From Beroe forskalii (taxonomy: Eukaryota > Ctenophora > Nuda > Beroida > Beroidae): 64,000 bases of DNA. Positions 46,283-59,216 of this stretch are shown piece after piece. The position numbers and the translations under genes were made by a program. The notes beneath the pieces were generated by a model. The model did not search any database, was not told the origin of the DNA, and saw only the letters and a list, made by a program, of their open reading frames with translations. How positions within the stretch are numbered: the stretch's first letter is position 1; every line of letters begins with the position of its first letter. Location of the stretch: NCBI GenBank assembly GCA_011033025.1, contig WFMF01000101.1, positions 186,001 through 250,000 of the forward strand, read 5' to 3'.

Positions 46283-47203
46283 TTTAACTAAACACCCACT
46301 AAATCCATTCTTATATTGTACTAATTGTTCAATTAATCAATTTTGCACTTGTTCAGTGTTTGTATCGTAGTAACCTCATTTATAATATGCTCAAAACATG
46401 AAGAAATCTTTCTTCAAGACTAAAGATAAATATCATTTTCAATAGAAAATCTTTGAGCTTATAGGAAAACAACACATTTCTTTGTAAACACGAGTCAAAT
46501 ATGAGATGGTACAATCAAAATGGAATTGATTCCCCAATTCAATTCCAATCCCCACTGATGCCTGAAGAAATTTTCAAAACTGAAGATAAATATCATAAAC
46601 AATTTGCAATGACACAGACTTATTGACAGTAAATGTTAATTGGAATTACTGATGCCACACATTTTGAGGAATTCCTTAATCCCTCAGCTTCCTGCTCTAC
46701 TACCTCTGTTCAGTTGGTAAAGTTTATGCTTCATCAGCATCTCTGGTCAGCTGAGTTGGCCAAGTTTTTTGGGCTATATCCCATCCTAAATTGTGATCAA
46801 GAAAGGTGAGTTCAGTTGGTAAAGTTTATGCTACGACAATGGTATCACTCAGAAGAATGCCTGAATGCATTTAAGAGCCCTCCTATTATCTACGAAAATT
46901 ATTTGGTTCAGCATTTAGGATTAGGGTTTAAAGATTTGGTTCAGGATCAGGATTAGGGTTATGATTTGTTAGGTTTAAGGTAATAATTGAGGTAAGGGTT
47001 ATGGTTGGGGTAAGGTTTAGGGTAAGGATACAATAAAGGTTTGGCCTGTGACATCACTGGACCAGAGTTATATTGGACACATACCAAGTTTTGTGATGAA
47101 CCTAACCAAGCTCCCCAACAAGATAGCCAAACGTAGTTCTAGTTCAACCCCCATCTTCAGCTGCATCACCAACTGAGAGCAGGCTAATATCCTGCATTCT
47201 AAA
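46283..47203. other. Unassigned stretch with short repeats
   Basis: TTCAGTTGGTAAAGTTTATGCT occurs twice (near 46709 and 46812), and a degenerate GGGTTAGGTTTAAGG tract runs from about 46910 to 47030. No exon is recognised. Confidence 0.5.
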
Positions 47204-47287
47204 GCAGCAGCCCAAGAAGCAGGTACAATCTACACCCCATTCTTCCAAGGATGGGGTGTAGATTGTACCTGCTTCTTGGACTGCTGC
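47204..47287. ncRNA. 84-nt near-perfect hairpin (37-bp stem)
   Basis: GCAGCAGCCCAAGAAGCAGG then TACAATCTACACCCCAT pairs with ATGGGGTGTAGATTGTACCT then GCTTCTTGGACTGCTGC, one mismatch in 37 pairs, around a 10-base loop. If transcribed it would fold like a small-RNA precursor. The near-perfect pairing is more like a hairpin siRNA source or a miniature palindromic transposon than a typical animal microRNA, which has bulges. There is no expression evidence. Confidence 0.35.
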
Positions 47288-48169
47288 ATCCTTGACTCAT
47301 CAGCCTCAGAATGAGAGCAGGCAAGTGATGAGACCATGCTAGATCTACCTACACCCTCCAGAGTGAGGACCTTGTCTCATGCTTTTAGAGACCTTATCAT
47401 TTCAATAAAAAACAAATGTGTATTTGGCTAGACAAGTAAGTCATCAACATGGAAGATGACTGCACATTGGTGGCACATTGATTGCTTTTGTCTCAAGGGT
47501 TGACTTTTCCAATGATCAACCAGTTAGTTGACTTCTTGTAAGCCTTTTGCTACATTAGAGCTGAAGTTGTATGCTGGAACACACTTGCTCTGCACCAGGC
47601 ACACAGCATTCTTGACACTTGAAAGATTTTTACTGCCCAAAAGTTCCAAATCATTGCTCTGCACCAGGCACACAGCATTCTTGAGACTTAAATGATTTTT
47701 AAAGAACAGCTTGATAGAGTTGAGCAGGTTACCTAAGGCTCAAACATTTGCTTGTCAATAAGGATGCCCTAAAGGAGGAGCAGAGTAGGGGCATGAAGAT
47801 TGAAAGCACTGTCCTCTAGTGTCTTAATCCCACAGAGACAGGTCCAGTCCCTTTGAATGAGTGTGTCAGCCAGCTCAGAGCAGGAAGCTGAATCTACTGA
47901 GATACTAAACATGCTCATTGCAGTGGTTTCTCAGAGACTTCAAGACTTGACCTGCCAGGAAAAGGCTGATGTTGCCAGTGGCCTTGAAGCCCTGATCAAA
48001 GCTTCTGTTGATGGTCTCTAGAGCTCTGCTTATGAGACCACATAGGCAGCCACATAGGCAGCTGCTTCTGCTGCTTTCAGAGTGCCAGAGCTGCAGAGAG
48101 AGTCTCTGGGCTGAACCTGAGCCATCCACACCTCCCTGGAGGTGAGATTAATCTGGCATATCAATCACA
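47288..48169. other. Possible decayed coding remnant
   Basis: Between about 47870 and 48020 the + strand frame reads EAESTEILNMLIAVVSQRLQ then DLTCQEKADVASGLEALIKA before a stop, with codon use unlike the AT-rich surroundings. Similar Leu/Glu-rich fragments appear upstream with stops. It may be an old transposon or pseudogene coding region. I cannot name it. Confidence 0.25.
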
Positions 48170-48690
48170 ACAGCCTGACAAGTTGACAGACTGGTGTAAC
48201 ACTAACACCAGTCTGACACTGTGATCCAGCACTAGACCATTTTGTCGAATCTCTGACACCAGTCTGTCATATGACTGACACCTGGTCCAACTGGTTGCTG
48301 GCACCAGTCTGACACGATGATGGACACTGAACCATTGCATTAAACAACCAGTCACAAACATTGATGTTGCATTTTGGCAAGTCCATTTTTCTTAATCACT
48401 GACACCAGCTGCCACATAAGTTACACCAGTGTGACTCATTGGTGTTGTGTATCACTGACTCCAGTCTGATACTATCATTAAACACTGTCCAACCATTTTT
48501 AAGTATCACTGACACCAGTCTGACACTGACGTCTGAAGTCGACAGTCGACACCAGTTTTGCATTAGCACCAGTTTGGCATTAACACCAGTCTAGACTCTG
48601 GTATATCACCGATATCAGTCTGCCACACTGAAATTCTGTATTGCTGACACTATCACAATATGACATGTCACTGAACCAGTCTGTCGAATG
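48170..48690. repeat. Degenerate CACCAGTCTGACAC repeat
   Basis: At least fifteen copies or variants of GACACCAGTCTGACACTG in irregular spacing. The open frame on the - strand here is a by-product. Confidence 0.65.
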
Positions 48691-51600
48691 ACTTCCAAAA
48701 TGTATTATAGATAACATTATTTATCTATTTATCTTTGAAGTGATTGATCATTGCTGCAGTGAAACAGACAATTTTCATGAATAATGTCAAAACCACACAC
48801 TATTTATACCACATATTGACTGACTGCTTCGAAATTAAATCTTTCTTGTTCAGGATCTTTACATTGTGTCACACAACAATTGCAGACTAATATAATTACT
48901 AATATAATTATATGAAGTAACGTGATGAATGATGATGGTCTGACTCAACTTAATTCTTTTCCATGAAATTCTTTCCACCAACCTAGAAATATATTTATAT
49001 AATATTTCCCAGACACTGAGACGATTTCCTTTTCCTGATAACCAGCTGCTTGAATTGCATAAATGGATGCTTCAGCGTGGCTGAACAGTGAACACTCTGA
49101 TATAATTGGGAGTGTTTAAATGCCATGCGGTAAATCAATTCTGGTAATAGATTATATAGTGCCTAGGAGTAAAGCATATAGAGTGGTTTACTAAAGCCTG
49201 CAGCGGAAAGACATAGCTCAGTCCTCACATTAGTTCGTATTACATAAACCATAACCAGAGGATGATGTGACATTTAATTTTGACCACCGTTTTACGTCAG
49301 GTATTTTAGAAATTTAAACGGCTTGTCACAGGACTTGGTGGTGCACATTTCATATAACCACTTTGCTTCTTCGTCAGAGGAGAAGCAAGTTTGTTAATGG
49401 AAAGTTTAAGTAAAACATGTTTGACGTCGGAGCGGAGCGGAGCTCTCTCTAATTCCCTCTCTTCGGGGAGGCAGACAAGTTAAGTCTTTATAAAGTTTTG
49501 AGCTGTGCTCAGAGTTACCATGATGATCCTCTACTGGCTAACTAGGTGTCTTTGCAAAGTAGAGGTCACCAGGTAGAATTTTACTGGTTGAGAATGGTTG
49601 GTGGGTATTTTGCAGGTTTTGTGATCAATGCTTTTAATGATCAATCATATCTACTAAAATATTTAATGTTCCTTGGCTTTCATAGCATCTTGGATTTATA
49701 TTACAATCGATAGATTGCGATCATTGCATTAGCTCAATAGTGCTTTTGCTCCGTTGATTGCTAAACCAGAAACCCGTGATCAGTGTTTTTGGATTTGTTG
49801 TTGGTCATTTTGTGTCTTAATTCTATTAAACAAATTTTGCTTCCAATGACTCATTGCACTATGTTCCACAAGAGGTCGTTTGTTAAAAGCTTGATAGCAA
49901 TATGATGAAAATTTGACATAAAGAATAAAGATTTGACATGTTCTACCCTCCCCATACTTGAGTTGATAATCAAACTTCAAATATTTAGTATTCCCTTATA
50001 TGAAGAAGTTGATTTTGATGGGAACCCCATTTGATTCTTTTGAATTTGTGGGTGACATTAAATCACTAAACATGTTCTTCGCTTTTGTGGAATAAAGGTT
50101 GAATTATTATTATCTTGCTATTTCATTCCTTTTCCTCATTTTGATTTGCACTAATATTTTTTAAGGACGAATAAAGAATCAAACAATCAATGTTCAACCT
50201 GTTTATCTTTCGTCTAAAAGCGTCATCAATTCTTTGATTGATAGGTATGGTACGAAACACATCTATCTGAGATGAAATCACACATTATCACAGGTTCTAC
50301 CTGATAGAAAGATACGACTGTTGAACGATTTTTATTTCTGCATAACATATCAAGCATAATTTTACTGACTACTGATAAATCGACAATGGATGCTCGATCT
50401 TTTGAATCTTGATAAGCAAAAAATAGGTATATGATTTCCCCAATGCTGTGAGTCATCCAGTGTATTGGTTAGTGGTTACCTAATAACCTTAACTCAAGAC
50501 TAAGAATAAGTACTAAGCAAGTAGAAATTAATACTTTAATAGGTAAATTAGGTAACTGAAACTTTTTAATTCGTAGCATTTTATATTTTATTTGATCTGC
50601 CATGTTACCACACCGCATTCAAAGTTATTCTAACTAATGATGAGACTAGTAAAACCTAAAAAGTGTTTCAAAGTTTCCTGATATCATTTAAATGACAAAT
50701 TTTTGAGTTAAACTAGCATTGTTTAACGATTAACTGAAACAATTTTTTTGAATTAGGGACTGCAATACTCATATAGTCGCCAATCAGCAACATTGGTTCA
50801 TTGGTAGAGAATAGAATGGGAAGGATCGATAGACTTTTACTTGTTGTACTAAAGCGTTGTTTAGTACTAATGAACCGTAAAGCTCCCTAATTATTTTCTA
50901 ATTTGTGGAATGACAATAACCTTACAGGAATCATTGGTCCTCTAATTAAGGGGAATTCTATCGCTAGGTGAGGGTAACTCTCGATGTTTCGAATGAGACC
51001 TCTTTAGTACTTTAGTATAGTCCCCTAAGCAGGCGGTTGTTCGAATGAAAATAACTTTGATTTTTTGAAAATTTATTAAGGTTCCCCATCATGTTATAGT
51101 TCCGAATTCTTAGAAATTTCTCGCTTTTATTTTTTGCAGTAGTTCGTATTAAAGTATGAACTTTTTGTTCATCATAATACAGAGATATTTTTGATAAAGG
51201 TATAATAGTAATAGTGTCTATTTATGCGCCATAATTCTTATATTAGCATGTAAGTCTATCAATTGCTTTTATGCGAATGCACCAACGTATAATATATGTA
51301 CTTTATGTTAAAACATCTTACCCTCTTAAAACCTTCAATATACAGTTTATAAATTTTCCTTTGAAAAAAATATATTTGGCACACTATAAAACCATGACTT
51401 TATACTGGTACCAAAGAAGAACAAAAGTCAGACTCGAAGCCTTCTCTTATCCTTTGCCTTGACACAATGAGAACAATGATGAGGTGACAGTGCACGAGCT
51501 ATTTTAAGTGATGAGATACGTCATTATCATAAGTTAAAGTGCACAGCGGGTGACGAAATAGAATAATAAATTTGACCGAAAGTTGGAGTTTGCTTAACTC

Positions 51601-52369
51601 TATAGTACTGAGTTAAGCAAACAATCAATTTACTTTGTGCCTTATGTCTTTCTTAAGGTCCAGTTCGGAGTTTCTCTTTATAATGAACAGCCAGACACTA
51701 GCCGAATATTTTTTATTGTATGGCTCATAGAGTCTATAATTTGATATCCCGTTTATTGAGTTATCTAGGAGTAATTTGGTTTTATACTGAAGAGCGAACC
51801 ATTATTTGTCTCGACTTCGCCTCCAACAAAACTAACAATTATAGGACTTGGCTTTGCTTCGTACTAGTAAAATGCGAATATGATACGGAGCACGGCATTA
51901 CAATGTTGTGAAATATTCTTCATTATTTAGTTATTTGAATCTTAGACTTACTTCATGTTTAGCTTTTATTTGCTCCAATGCTCCGAGTATTTTCTTTTTG
52001 TTCATTATAATTTTATGAGTTTGTCGAATGGGAAAATAATAAATGTTCTAAAATTCGCCAATACAAAACCTCCCAATTAGTTAGATATTATATACAGAAT
52101 ATATTTTTACTCCAATGTTTTATCGAATTTAATTCTATTACTCTCCTACGTATCAACACTCCCCAAATATATAAGAGTTATACCACTTTGTTTTTTCCCG
52201 TGTTTTCCAGTCAGATTAAAACATAATCAGATTAAAAAACACGGAGAGAGAAATAGCTGAACCTTCCCCTCTCTCACGTTTTTAATAGCTCTCAACCCTC
52301 GCTCTCTCGTAGAGATCTCCTTATTTCCCTGTGAAGCCATGTCAACTGTCACCAGTCGCACTGTTCTCT
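48691..52369. other. Intergenic or intronic, nothing identified
   Basis: AT-rich DNA without a supported exon. Short frames at 49780-49980, 50226-50456, 51271-51462 and 51720-51911 have no coding support. A short inverted repeat ('AGTTAAGCAAAC' near 51610 and 'GTTTGCTTAACT' near 51588) is present. Confidence 0.5.
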
Positions 52370-52470
52370 TCTCTCCAATCAGACGCCATCTCACGGTCAC
52401 GTGATGCTGCGTTACAGATCACGTGATCTGTCACGTGATCTGGTCTCAGTTAGCTGCGTGGTGTGTGTGT
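52370..52470. promoter_or_regulatory. CACGTG/CCAAT cluster
   Basis: CCAATCAG at about 52376, then GGTCACGTGATG, GATCACGTGATC and GTCACGTGATC within about 60 bp, followed by CTCAGTTAGCTGCGTGG. The composition resembles the clusters at 18.4 and 55.3 kb. It may be a promoter or enhancer; no start site or gene is proven next to it. Confidence 0.35.
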
Positions 52471-53742
52471 CAAACTGTGATTCTGAGCATTTTGTAGCCT
52501 CGACGAGCTGTTAACAGCGTTTCATTTAGACCCGCTTCTCTTTAAAATGAGAACACGTTGTTAGACAAGTTCAATATGCAACGCTTAACAGGTTACGGCT
52601 CGTTATTTGACATTATGATCATATGATTCTGATTGATTCAATTCATTTTTAAACGTTTTTGTTTGCTATTTGTTTAGTTATTAAATACCATATTTGTCTC
52701 CGTTTTCGTAGATTCTTTACATGAATATGTGCGTTACCCTTGAAATTTATATTTCATATTCTTATATTGACTCGAACATATTTCATGTAAATTGAATTTG
52801 TCAAGAATTTGTTGCGCATACAAACGTCTCTAGACGAGCTGAATGCAACCCTCGTGACCAATCCGACAGACATTCCTCTAAAGTTCCCCAAAGACATTCC
52901 TTTTCAAAGTATGCTGCCTCGTAACACCCCAACTTCCTTTGGCCGTTTGACGACTAGCGCTAGAATGTGTGTTTTGTCGAACTTTATGTGCACAGAATAG
53001 TGTGTAGAAGGGAAAGGCTGAACAGTTGATATGTCCTTCTTTCAAATGGAATGTCTAAGCGTGTATTATCTTGTTATTTCTTAGCGTTTAAGAAATGCTT
53101 TGATTTATCTAAGTTTATTTAACTCGGTTCCCAATGTTCAATGGATTAACAGCCTGCTCTATTTCTTCAACGAAAATTTCTTATCGAAAATCAACAGTGA
53201 AAATGAAAATATGCTCAAATTCGTGGGACACGATATAAAGAATGGTTCACGCTGACATTTGACAGGCAATCATATTATTTTCTTATTTTGATGTATAAAA
53301 TAGAGATTTCTAAGTAAAAGTGGGGGGAACTATAGTTACGAGGAGTGGAGTTGTCTTGTATATTCCCCATCTCAAAAGATAGGGACAATTCCCTGATGGG
53401 GAACTGTCAGCACAGATGCCACGGGACACCACTCACAGCGGAATCAGGATACCGAGTTATATCCTTAGAGATGTGCTTGGATTCTAAGGGAGCAGTATTT
53501 AAATGCAGTGGTTTGGTGAACTGAACAATGGTAATATCCAAGTGACGCGTAGACTGTTATGACGAGTATAGAAGTTGTGACGAATCAACCTGTGACGGAT
53601 GTTTTGTCACTTTTTGGGGATAGTTTTTAAACTGTGGCCAGCTCCGGCGCTCCGATTGGAGGAAGTGTGTGACTTTTCTCCAGACGAGAAGACTGACACT
53701 ACTCGCTCAACGGAAATGTTGGGTTTGCGGAGGAAGGCTGGA

Positions 53743-53787
53743 TGACGTCACCAACTCACCATTTTAAACCATGATGATGACGCCATG
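53743..53787 (+). repeat. Dispersed TGACGTCA-bounded unit
   Basis: TGACGTCACCAACTCACCAT, then TTTAAACCATGATGATGACGCCA: both ends present, right end mutated (GACGCCA). Confidence 0.6.
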
Positions 53788-55033
53788 ATTTAGTGGGTAG
53801 TTGTGAGACACGTGTCAGGGCAGCATTCCATCGAGTTGGAAATATATATTGATATATAGTTTTCTATCTTTGATTTATATATAACTGATTTTGTTCATAT
53901 ATAAGTTTATTTTAGAACCTATATATTGGGATATATTTTCATATATTAGCATATAAAAAGTTATTTTCGCAAGTTTTTCTACAGTAAGTCACGTGTCAAA
54001 GAACATCTTTAATCGAAGGACTTACGGATATTCGTAACTCACAATTCCAGTTTTCCCTTTTCACTTTCCACTTGGTCCCTCAACTCTTTGAAAGTTCAAG
54101 TAGGCAATTATAGACATGATATATGTTGGATTGATCAGATCATTCTTTATTGTTGTTCAATGTCCATTTACCACTACCTCTGTTCCTCTGGAGTGCTACC
54201 TAGGGTGGGGGACAACCCCGATGAACCATTAAACCCCTAATATTGGATATGAAGTAGGTGGCAAGTTGAAGCGGGGTTTTATTTTCCGGTGTTCAAGCTG
54301 ATCCTCCATAGTTGCCTAGCGTCGCCTTTTCTAACGCTCCATTTACTCGCCTCAAAATTGACAGCTTATCTCTTTGGTTGGGGCTGGCTGCTTATTTCTT
54401 TGGTTAACCTGGTAATTTTGGTAAGGATCAATAATAATCATGATCAAAAGACATCCAGCCCAGAACGGATGCACTCAAATTAATAAATTATTGAGGAATA
54501 TTCAAATTATGGAAGACTTACCTATTGAAGAATTTGACTGTTGTCTTGGTTTTATTTAATTCATTTTGTATAATGATTCAAATAGAAGAATATATTTTGG
54601 AACTTGGGTATTCGCGTCATATAATTCGGCACAATTTCTCTAATTTCTCTGCTGCTAACAGAGTATATTTCGAAACAAAATTGGAAATGAAGTGTTAATT
54701 CATGTAGGCATGAACTTGATAGGTACTTTGATAATCGATATTAGGATATTGTAAGAGATCCCAACTCAAAAATCGAAAATTCTCTGATCTTTCAAGTTTC
54801 ATTTATTTTTGGCTAAAAATTATCCACTTAACAATTCAAACTAACAATAGTTTGAATTTGGAGTTAAAGATATCTTGAATATTGAAAAAAAATCTTAAAA
54901 ACATCCCCATTGCTCCCTCACAACCCCTTTCACATCACCAAACAATCGAAGAATTGGAAAGCATGGAAGTTACCATGGTAGATTCTCACTCACCTCTAAG
55001 TAACGTTGCTCTAATTTTAACAGTATCAGGATC

Positions 55034-55075
55034 CACGTCAGTAATTCACCATGGTAACCCCTGATGATGACGTCA
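55034..55075 (+). repeat. Dispersed TGACGTCA-bounded unit
   Basis: CACGTCAGTAATTCACCATG then GTAACCCCTGATGATGACGTCA: the right end is intact, the left end reduced to ACGTCA. Confidence 0.6.
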
Positions 55076-55235
55076 TCAATTTCTCCTACATGTCGATTAT
55101 CTCACTGCACTTCTCATCAGGGGTCCTCTTTTTCACAATGCCTCCTCGTAACGTGTTAATGGAATTGAGTGAATTATTTCTCGTGTCTAGCTGGGAGAAG
55201 GATTAAGGAAGGAGGACTTGGTGGCTCGTCATTGG

Positions 55236-55480
55236 CTGGTTAGTGCCACGTGATCGAGTTTCCTGCCATCTGATTGGCTGACAAAACCCGTGATAATCAC
55301 CCATTGGCCCGTGACTGCCTCATACTTGACTAAGTCTATTGAACGGACTTGCACGCACTTATGATACCAGGTACTTAGTAAATTTCGACTCTTCCTGGAT
55401 TGGTCACGTGACGCTTGTCAGCCAATCACAGCGCGTGGTGCCCGTGTCACGCGTCACGTGACCCGTCACGTGAAGTAGAT
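55236..55480. promoter_or_regulatory. CACGTG/CCAAT cluster upstream of CSTF1
   Basis: Contains GCCACGTGATC, GATTGGCTGAC, CCCATTGGCC, GGATTGGTCACGTGAC, AGCCAATCACAG, GTCACGTGACC and GTCACGTGAAG: at least four CACGTG and five CCAAT boxes in both orientations in 245 bp. This is the strongest promoter-like block upstream of the CSTF1 start (3.7 kb away). If it is the CSTF1 promoter, a 5' UTR intron would be needed, which the acceptor-like AG just before the ATG would allow. Confidence 0.45.
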
Positions 55481-58400
55481 TTAGCTCTAACGGCGACAGG
55501 TATTGTGGCCCCGGAGGTTGACGGAGAATGAGGGAACGCGAGCCAAAAATTCTCAGTAAATTTAGTCTGTCTCTTCTCTTATATTATTCGGTTATTTATG
55601 CGTGGTGAGGTGGTTTAAATTGAATTTTATGTGACATATTTCAATTCTGGGAGATTCTAAATTATCTGATAAGGTTTCACTTTTTTGTTTTTTTCAGTGA
55701 TAATTTTCTTATCCTTATTAGTCACCATTGCTCATTTTAAGCTGTCAATATTCAATATTTTTTCATATCAAACCAGCGGATAAGCATGCAATAGACAATG
55801 TTGAATATTGTTTAGGTCTTGAGTTGTCTGTATGATTCCATGGGTTCTATAATAATTGTGAAAAATCACAAAAGAATAGTGCGTGACTCGAGTGAACTTC
55901 TGAACTGCCCAACGAGCTAGTTGGCTCTAAATCTGAGATAACTGTCCCTTTGAAAGCTTAATGTGCTTGATCGTGTCTACAGCAAAAAGCAATAGATTCA
56001 GATAAGAGTAATTTGTGACATTATACGGCACACATTGTGATTGGTTCATAAGAAATCATTATTTCGCTATGGTTCAAAAGCAATTTGTCTCCCAAAAAGG
56101 ACATCACTTCCCCAGATTTAACATCAGATAACCATAATAACTCATGTCTCATGTCAAGCCGCACCCACTGTAGATAATAGTTTAAAATATGTTTCAAAAT
56201 TATCACAAAACATCAGCATAAAGTCATGAAATCATACCACTCCCGTGCATAATACAGATCAACAGAATAGATCAGAAAACGAACGTGAACAATTGTTACG
56301 CCACGTAAGGTATTAGTTCTGTTGCACTAATTTCACTCGGTTTTTCCTCGCGAAATCCAGGTTTATCCAACTATTTGGCAATCCCCTGTTAGCACGAAAA
56401 CTGGTAAGACGGTTCACTTATTTCGACCCTCCCCGCTTAATAGGTACTGCAGAATATCACTTTTGGGTGATCATACGCGTACGATCAACCATTGTTCAAT
56501 GTTCTCATGTCCTGGCATTTTCCTTGTATGATATCGTTTTATAATTTATTTTCAGTTGAAAATAATGAATCGTCTGAAAAGTTCGTGACCATGAACACTC
56601 CTGGATATGATTTACACACATATCCACTCAGCTGGGAAACTACTTAAACATAAAATCTCTTCCGTTATGTTTTGAAAATATTTTTAAACAGACAGCTGTG
56701 CAAATTTATTTAAATTTGGAATAATTGAGAAAACGTTTTCTCCCTTTTCTGGCAGACTGGTATATGCAGGTTATTTTAGTAACCAAATAAACGGTCATTT
56801 AAAATTTTGAGTTTGAAGAGAATATTATAATTATGAAGACTCCAATCTTTTCGTTAAATGTGAATCTGATTGGAGCACCAAAGCAACTGCGTGGTTACCA
56901 AGCTAATAGAATCACGGAGAGTTTAATTTCCGAACAAAATTTAAATGGCGGTATTTAAAATTTTTCGATACTAGTAGGTGTATTTTGCTCGCTGGTTTAG
57001 TTCTTTAAGTTGAAGTTTGCAATCCGCATGCTGCGCATTTCTGTTGACTCTTTGTAAAAATTTTGATCTCTGTTATCTAGCTTTCTTGAATTATGTTAAG
57101 TTTTCGGAAACAAAATAAATAAATGAATATAAATCTTTATTTTTCTTGGATTGATATGACAGCCCCCGCTTTAATATAAACGGCTGTTCTGTCACATCCC
57201 TGCAAATATCCACCAAACGTTAATATTCCGAGACGAGTTTAATGCGTTTTGTGGCACTATTTAAATATCTGTTTAAAAAATTTTAGCTTCAGTGTAGAAT
57301 CAAGATTATGATGTTTTCTCTTCCTATAATTTTGGAAACTTCCAACGTTTCATTATCTTATTGTTAAAACTCTTTTTCTTCGTGCTGAATGGCTAGTGAT
57401 ACTCCTACCGATAGCGTTCATAAATTTGAAAAAACGGCTGTTGAAGTTATCTCTCGTAGCACTGTTTTGAGGCTATGATGGAATCTTAGATTTTGACTAG
57501 GAATACCTAAAATTATATTCGATTTCGAACTTGCTACTTGGCTAAAATCATCAGCATTTGGCACCTCAAAACAACAAAAATTTTCGGCTCTGAAGCCTTA
57601 ATCAAAAATTTGAATTTGAATTGTTTCGTTTAGTCCAGCAGTTCCAAGAACTTTTTAGAACTTTTTTTTGATAAAATAATTCTGTTGGTGGAGAAAGATT
57701 TTTGATTTTTTTGCAAATTGTAACCGAAGTTCGCTCACGCACTGTAAATACGGGCAAATTGCAATTTTAACTTTTTAAAATTGCCACAACAGTTCATAAG
57801 ATTTTTTTATTCCGTAAAAATTATTTCCTCTAAGCTCGGACGCTCCTCTTTCACTCGAAGCTAAGCTCTTTATGATTTTCTAATTTTGGCCAGCGCACCC
57901 CTCGAAACCCCCTACACTAATTGCGTTGTATTTGTCTTGTCTTCGCCCGAAGGAACCCTTTAGTAGAGATGCTGTCAAGGTACCCACACTCTCAGGTTCA
58001 CAAGATAGGATGATTTACGTATCTAATTGCACCTGTTACTCCTTGATAATGAGGTCATTTTCAGCATTCTGTAACATTTGAGTGGCATCTTTTATTAATT
58101 TAATCAATCAGTGGCGTTGGAAGTGGTCCTTAGAGAAGCTCGGACAAGGTCGTTTAATAAAATTCGATTTGTAAATTTTCGTATAAATTATCATGAAATA
58201 AGTTCCCATCGTATAAATCTGTCAAAATAATTTTTATTCGAATTAGATACTTATAAGATACTTGAATTACGTAAGATAATAAACTCACTCCCCTTTATCT
58301 AGGAAATCTCCCCCAAATGAGATGTGTCATATGTCTTTGGAGACAGTACTGCCCCTAACAAAACGTTTCCTAGACTGTTTCACGTCAAAAATTTCTCCAT

Positions 58401-59130
58401 TTTAAGCCCTGATAATGACTTCATATATATTTCTTGAACCGTATTGCACTCTCACACTTCTGTCTCTAAAGCCACCACCAAAGCACTCACAATAATAAGT
58501 TGATAGGATGCTCCCAAGATTTGAGTTGTCACTGTCAAAATATATCGTTTAAAATATCAAAGGAGAGGTAGAGGTGCTCAAGGAGCTCTTATATAATATT
58601 TAAATTCAAGTATTGTTCGTATATAATATATATATTTAATGTTTCGAATATATATTTTATAAATTTTATGTGCTGCTGTGATAGGTTAATCTCAGAAGAG
58701 AGCGTGGGTGAGGTGGAGAGTGAGTGACCCTTGAGAGAGGTGACTCTTTGAGTTTGAGGGGGAGAGAGTGAGTGACCCTTGAGAGAGGTGACTCTTTGAG
58801 TTTCAAGTTCAGTGCGCGAGCTGGGATTTACCATTTGTTTGTTCTTATATCAATGATCGTATGAACATAACTTATTACCTCATCGGAAATATTGATTGAT
58901 AATGAAAAAAGGCTCTTGTAACTTGTTAGTCTCGATCCGAATTTCGAAACTTGCAAAAGTATTTTTTAGCAATTTGAAGTGATGATATAAAAGCATTTCC
59001 TTTAGAATTTGTGAACAAGTAATCACGACGCTTCATGAAGCGAATTGTTGTCAATTAACTTTATATGAAATTTTCAAGCTGAAAAATTTCTAAATATATT
59101 TATAATCATTAAAATTTCCTTATCTTGAGA
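55481..59130. other. Region between the CACGTG cluster and CSTF1 exon 1
   Basis: AT-rich, no coding exon recognised. Holds a two-copy tandem repeat near 58716-58803 and a degenerate TGACGTCA unit near 58398. The last bases before the CSTF1 ATG (AAATTTCCTTATCTTGAG/A) look like a splice acceptor. Confidence 0.5.
58716..58803 (+). repeat. Two-copy tandem repeat of about 46 bp
   Basis: GAGAGTGAGTGACCCTTGAG followed by AGAGGTGACTCTTTGAGTTT occurs twice in tandem. It produces a repeated peptide on the - strand that is not a gene. Confidence 0.8.
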
Positions 59131-59216
59131 ATGAACGGAAAACGCCAAGCGACGCCCTTCCAAAGTTGGCTCGATTGGAACCCCGAGCACCGAATGCTCT
59201 ACCGCTTTATTATCAG
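59131..59216 (+). CDS. CSTF1: CSTF1 (CstF-50) exon 1
   Basis: Encodes the N-terminus of cleavage stimulation factor 50-kDa subunit, the WD40 protein of the nuclear CstF complex that helps choose mRNA 3' ends. From ATG at 59131 it reads MNGKRQATPFQSW then LDWNPEHRMLYRFIIS, with the last Ser codon split (AG/gtaaat, phase 2). RMLYRFIIS joined to exon 2's QLHYDGLSTIA matches the animal CstF-50 homodimerisation motif LYxLIISQLxYDG as I know it. The pyrimidine-rich CTTATCTTGAG just upstream may be an acceptor for a 5' UTR intron or a spliced leader. The N-terminal 20 residues before the motif are longer than a minimal start but plausible. Confidence 0.85.

Larger units (their letters stand above)
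52471..55235. other. Unassigned stretch with one weak exon candidate
   Basis: 52797-52910 has codon-like composition in two frames (one reads RIQTSLDELNATLVTNPTDI then PLKFPKDIPFQ before a gtatgc donor), but the acceptor is poor. An AT-rich TATATA tract lies at 53838-53960. TGACGTCA units lie at 53743 and 55034. Confidence 0.4.

Noticed and set aside
46910..47030. GGATTAGGGTTTAAGG-type sequence, telomere-like
   Set aside because: Too irregular; there is no run of perfect TTAGGG units. It reads as a generic G-rich low-complexity stretch.
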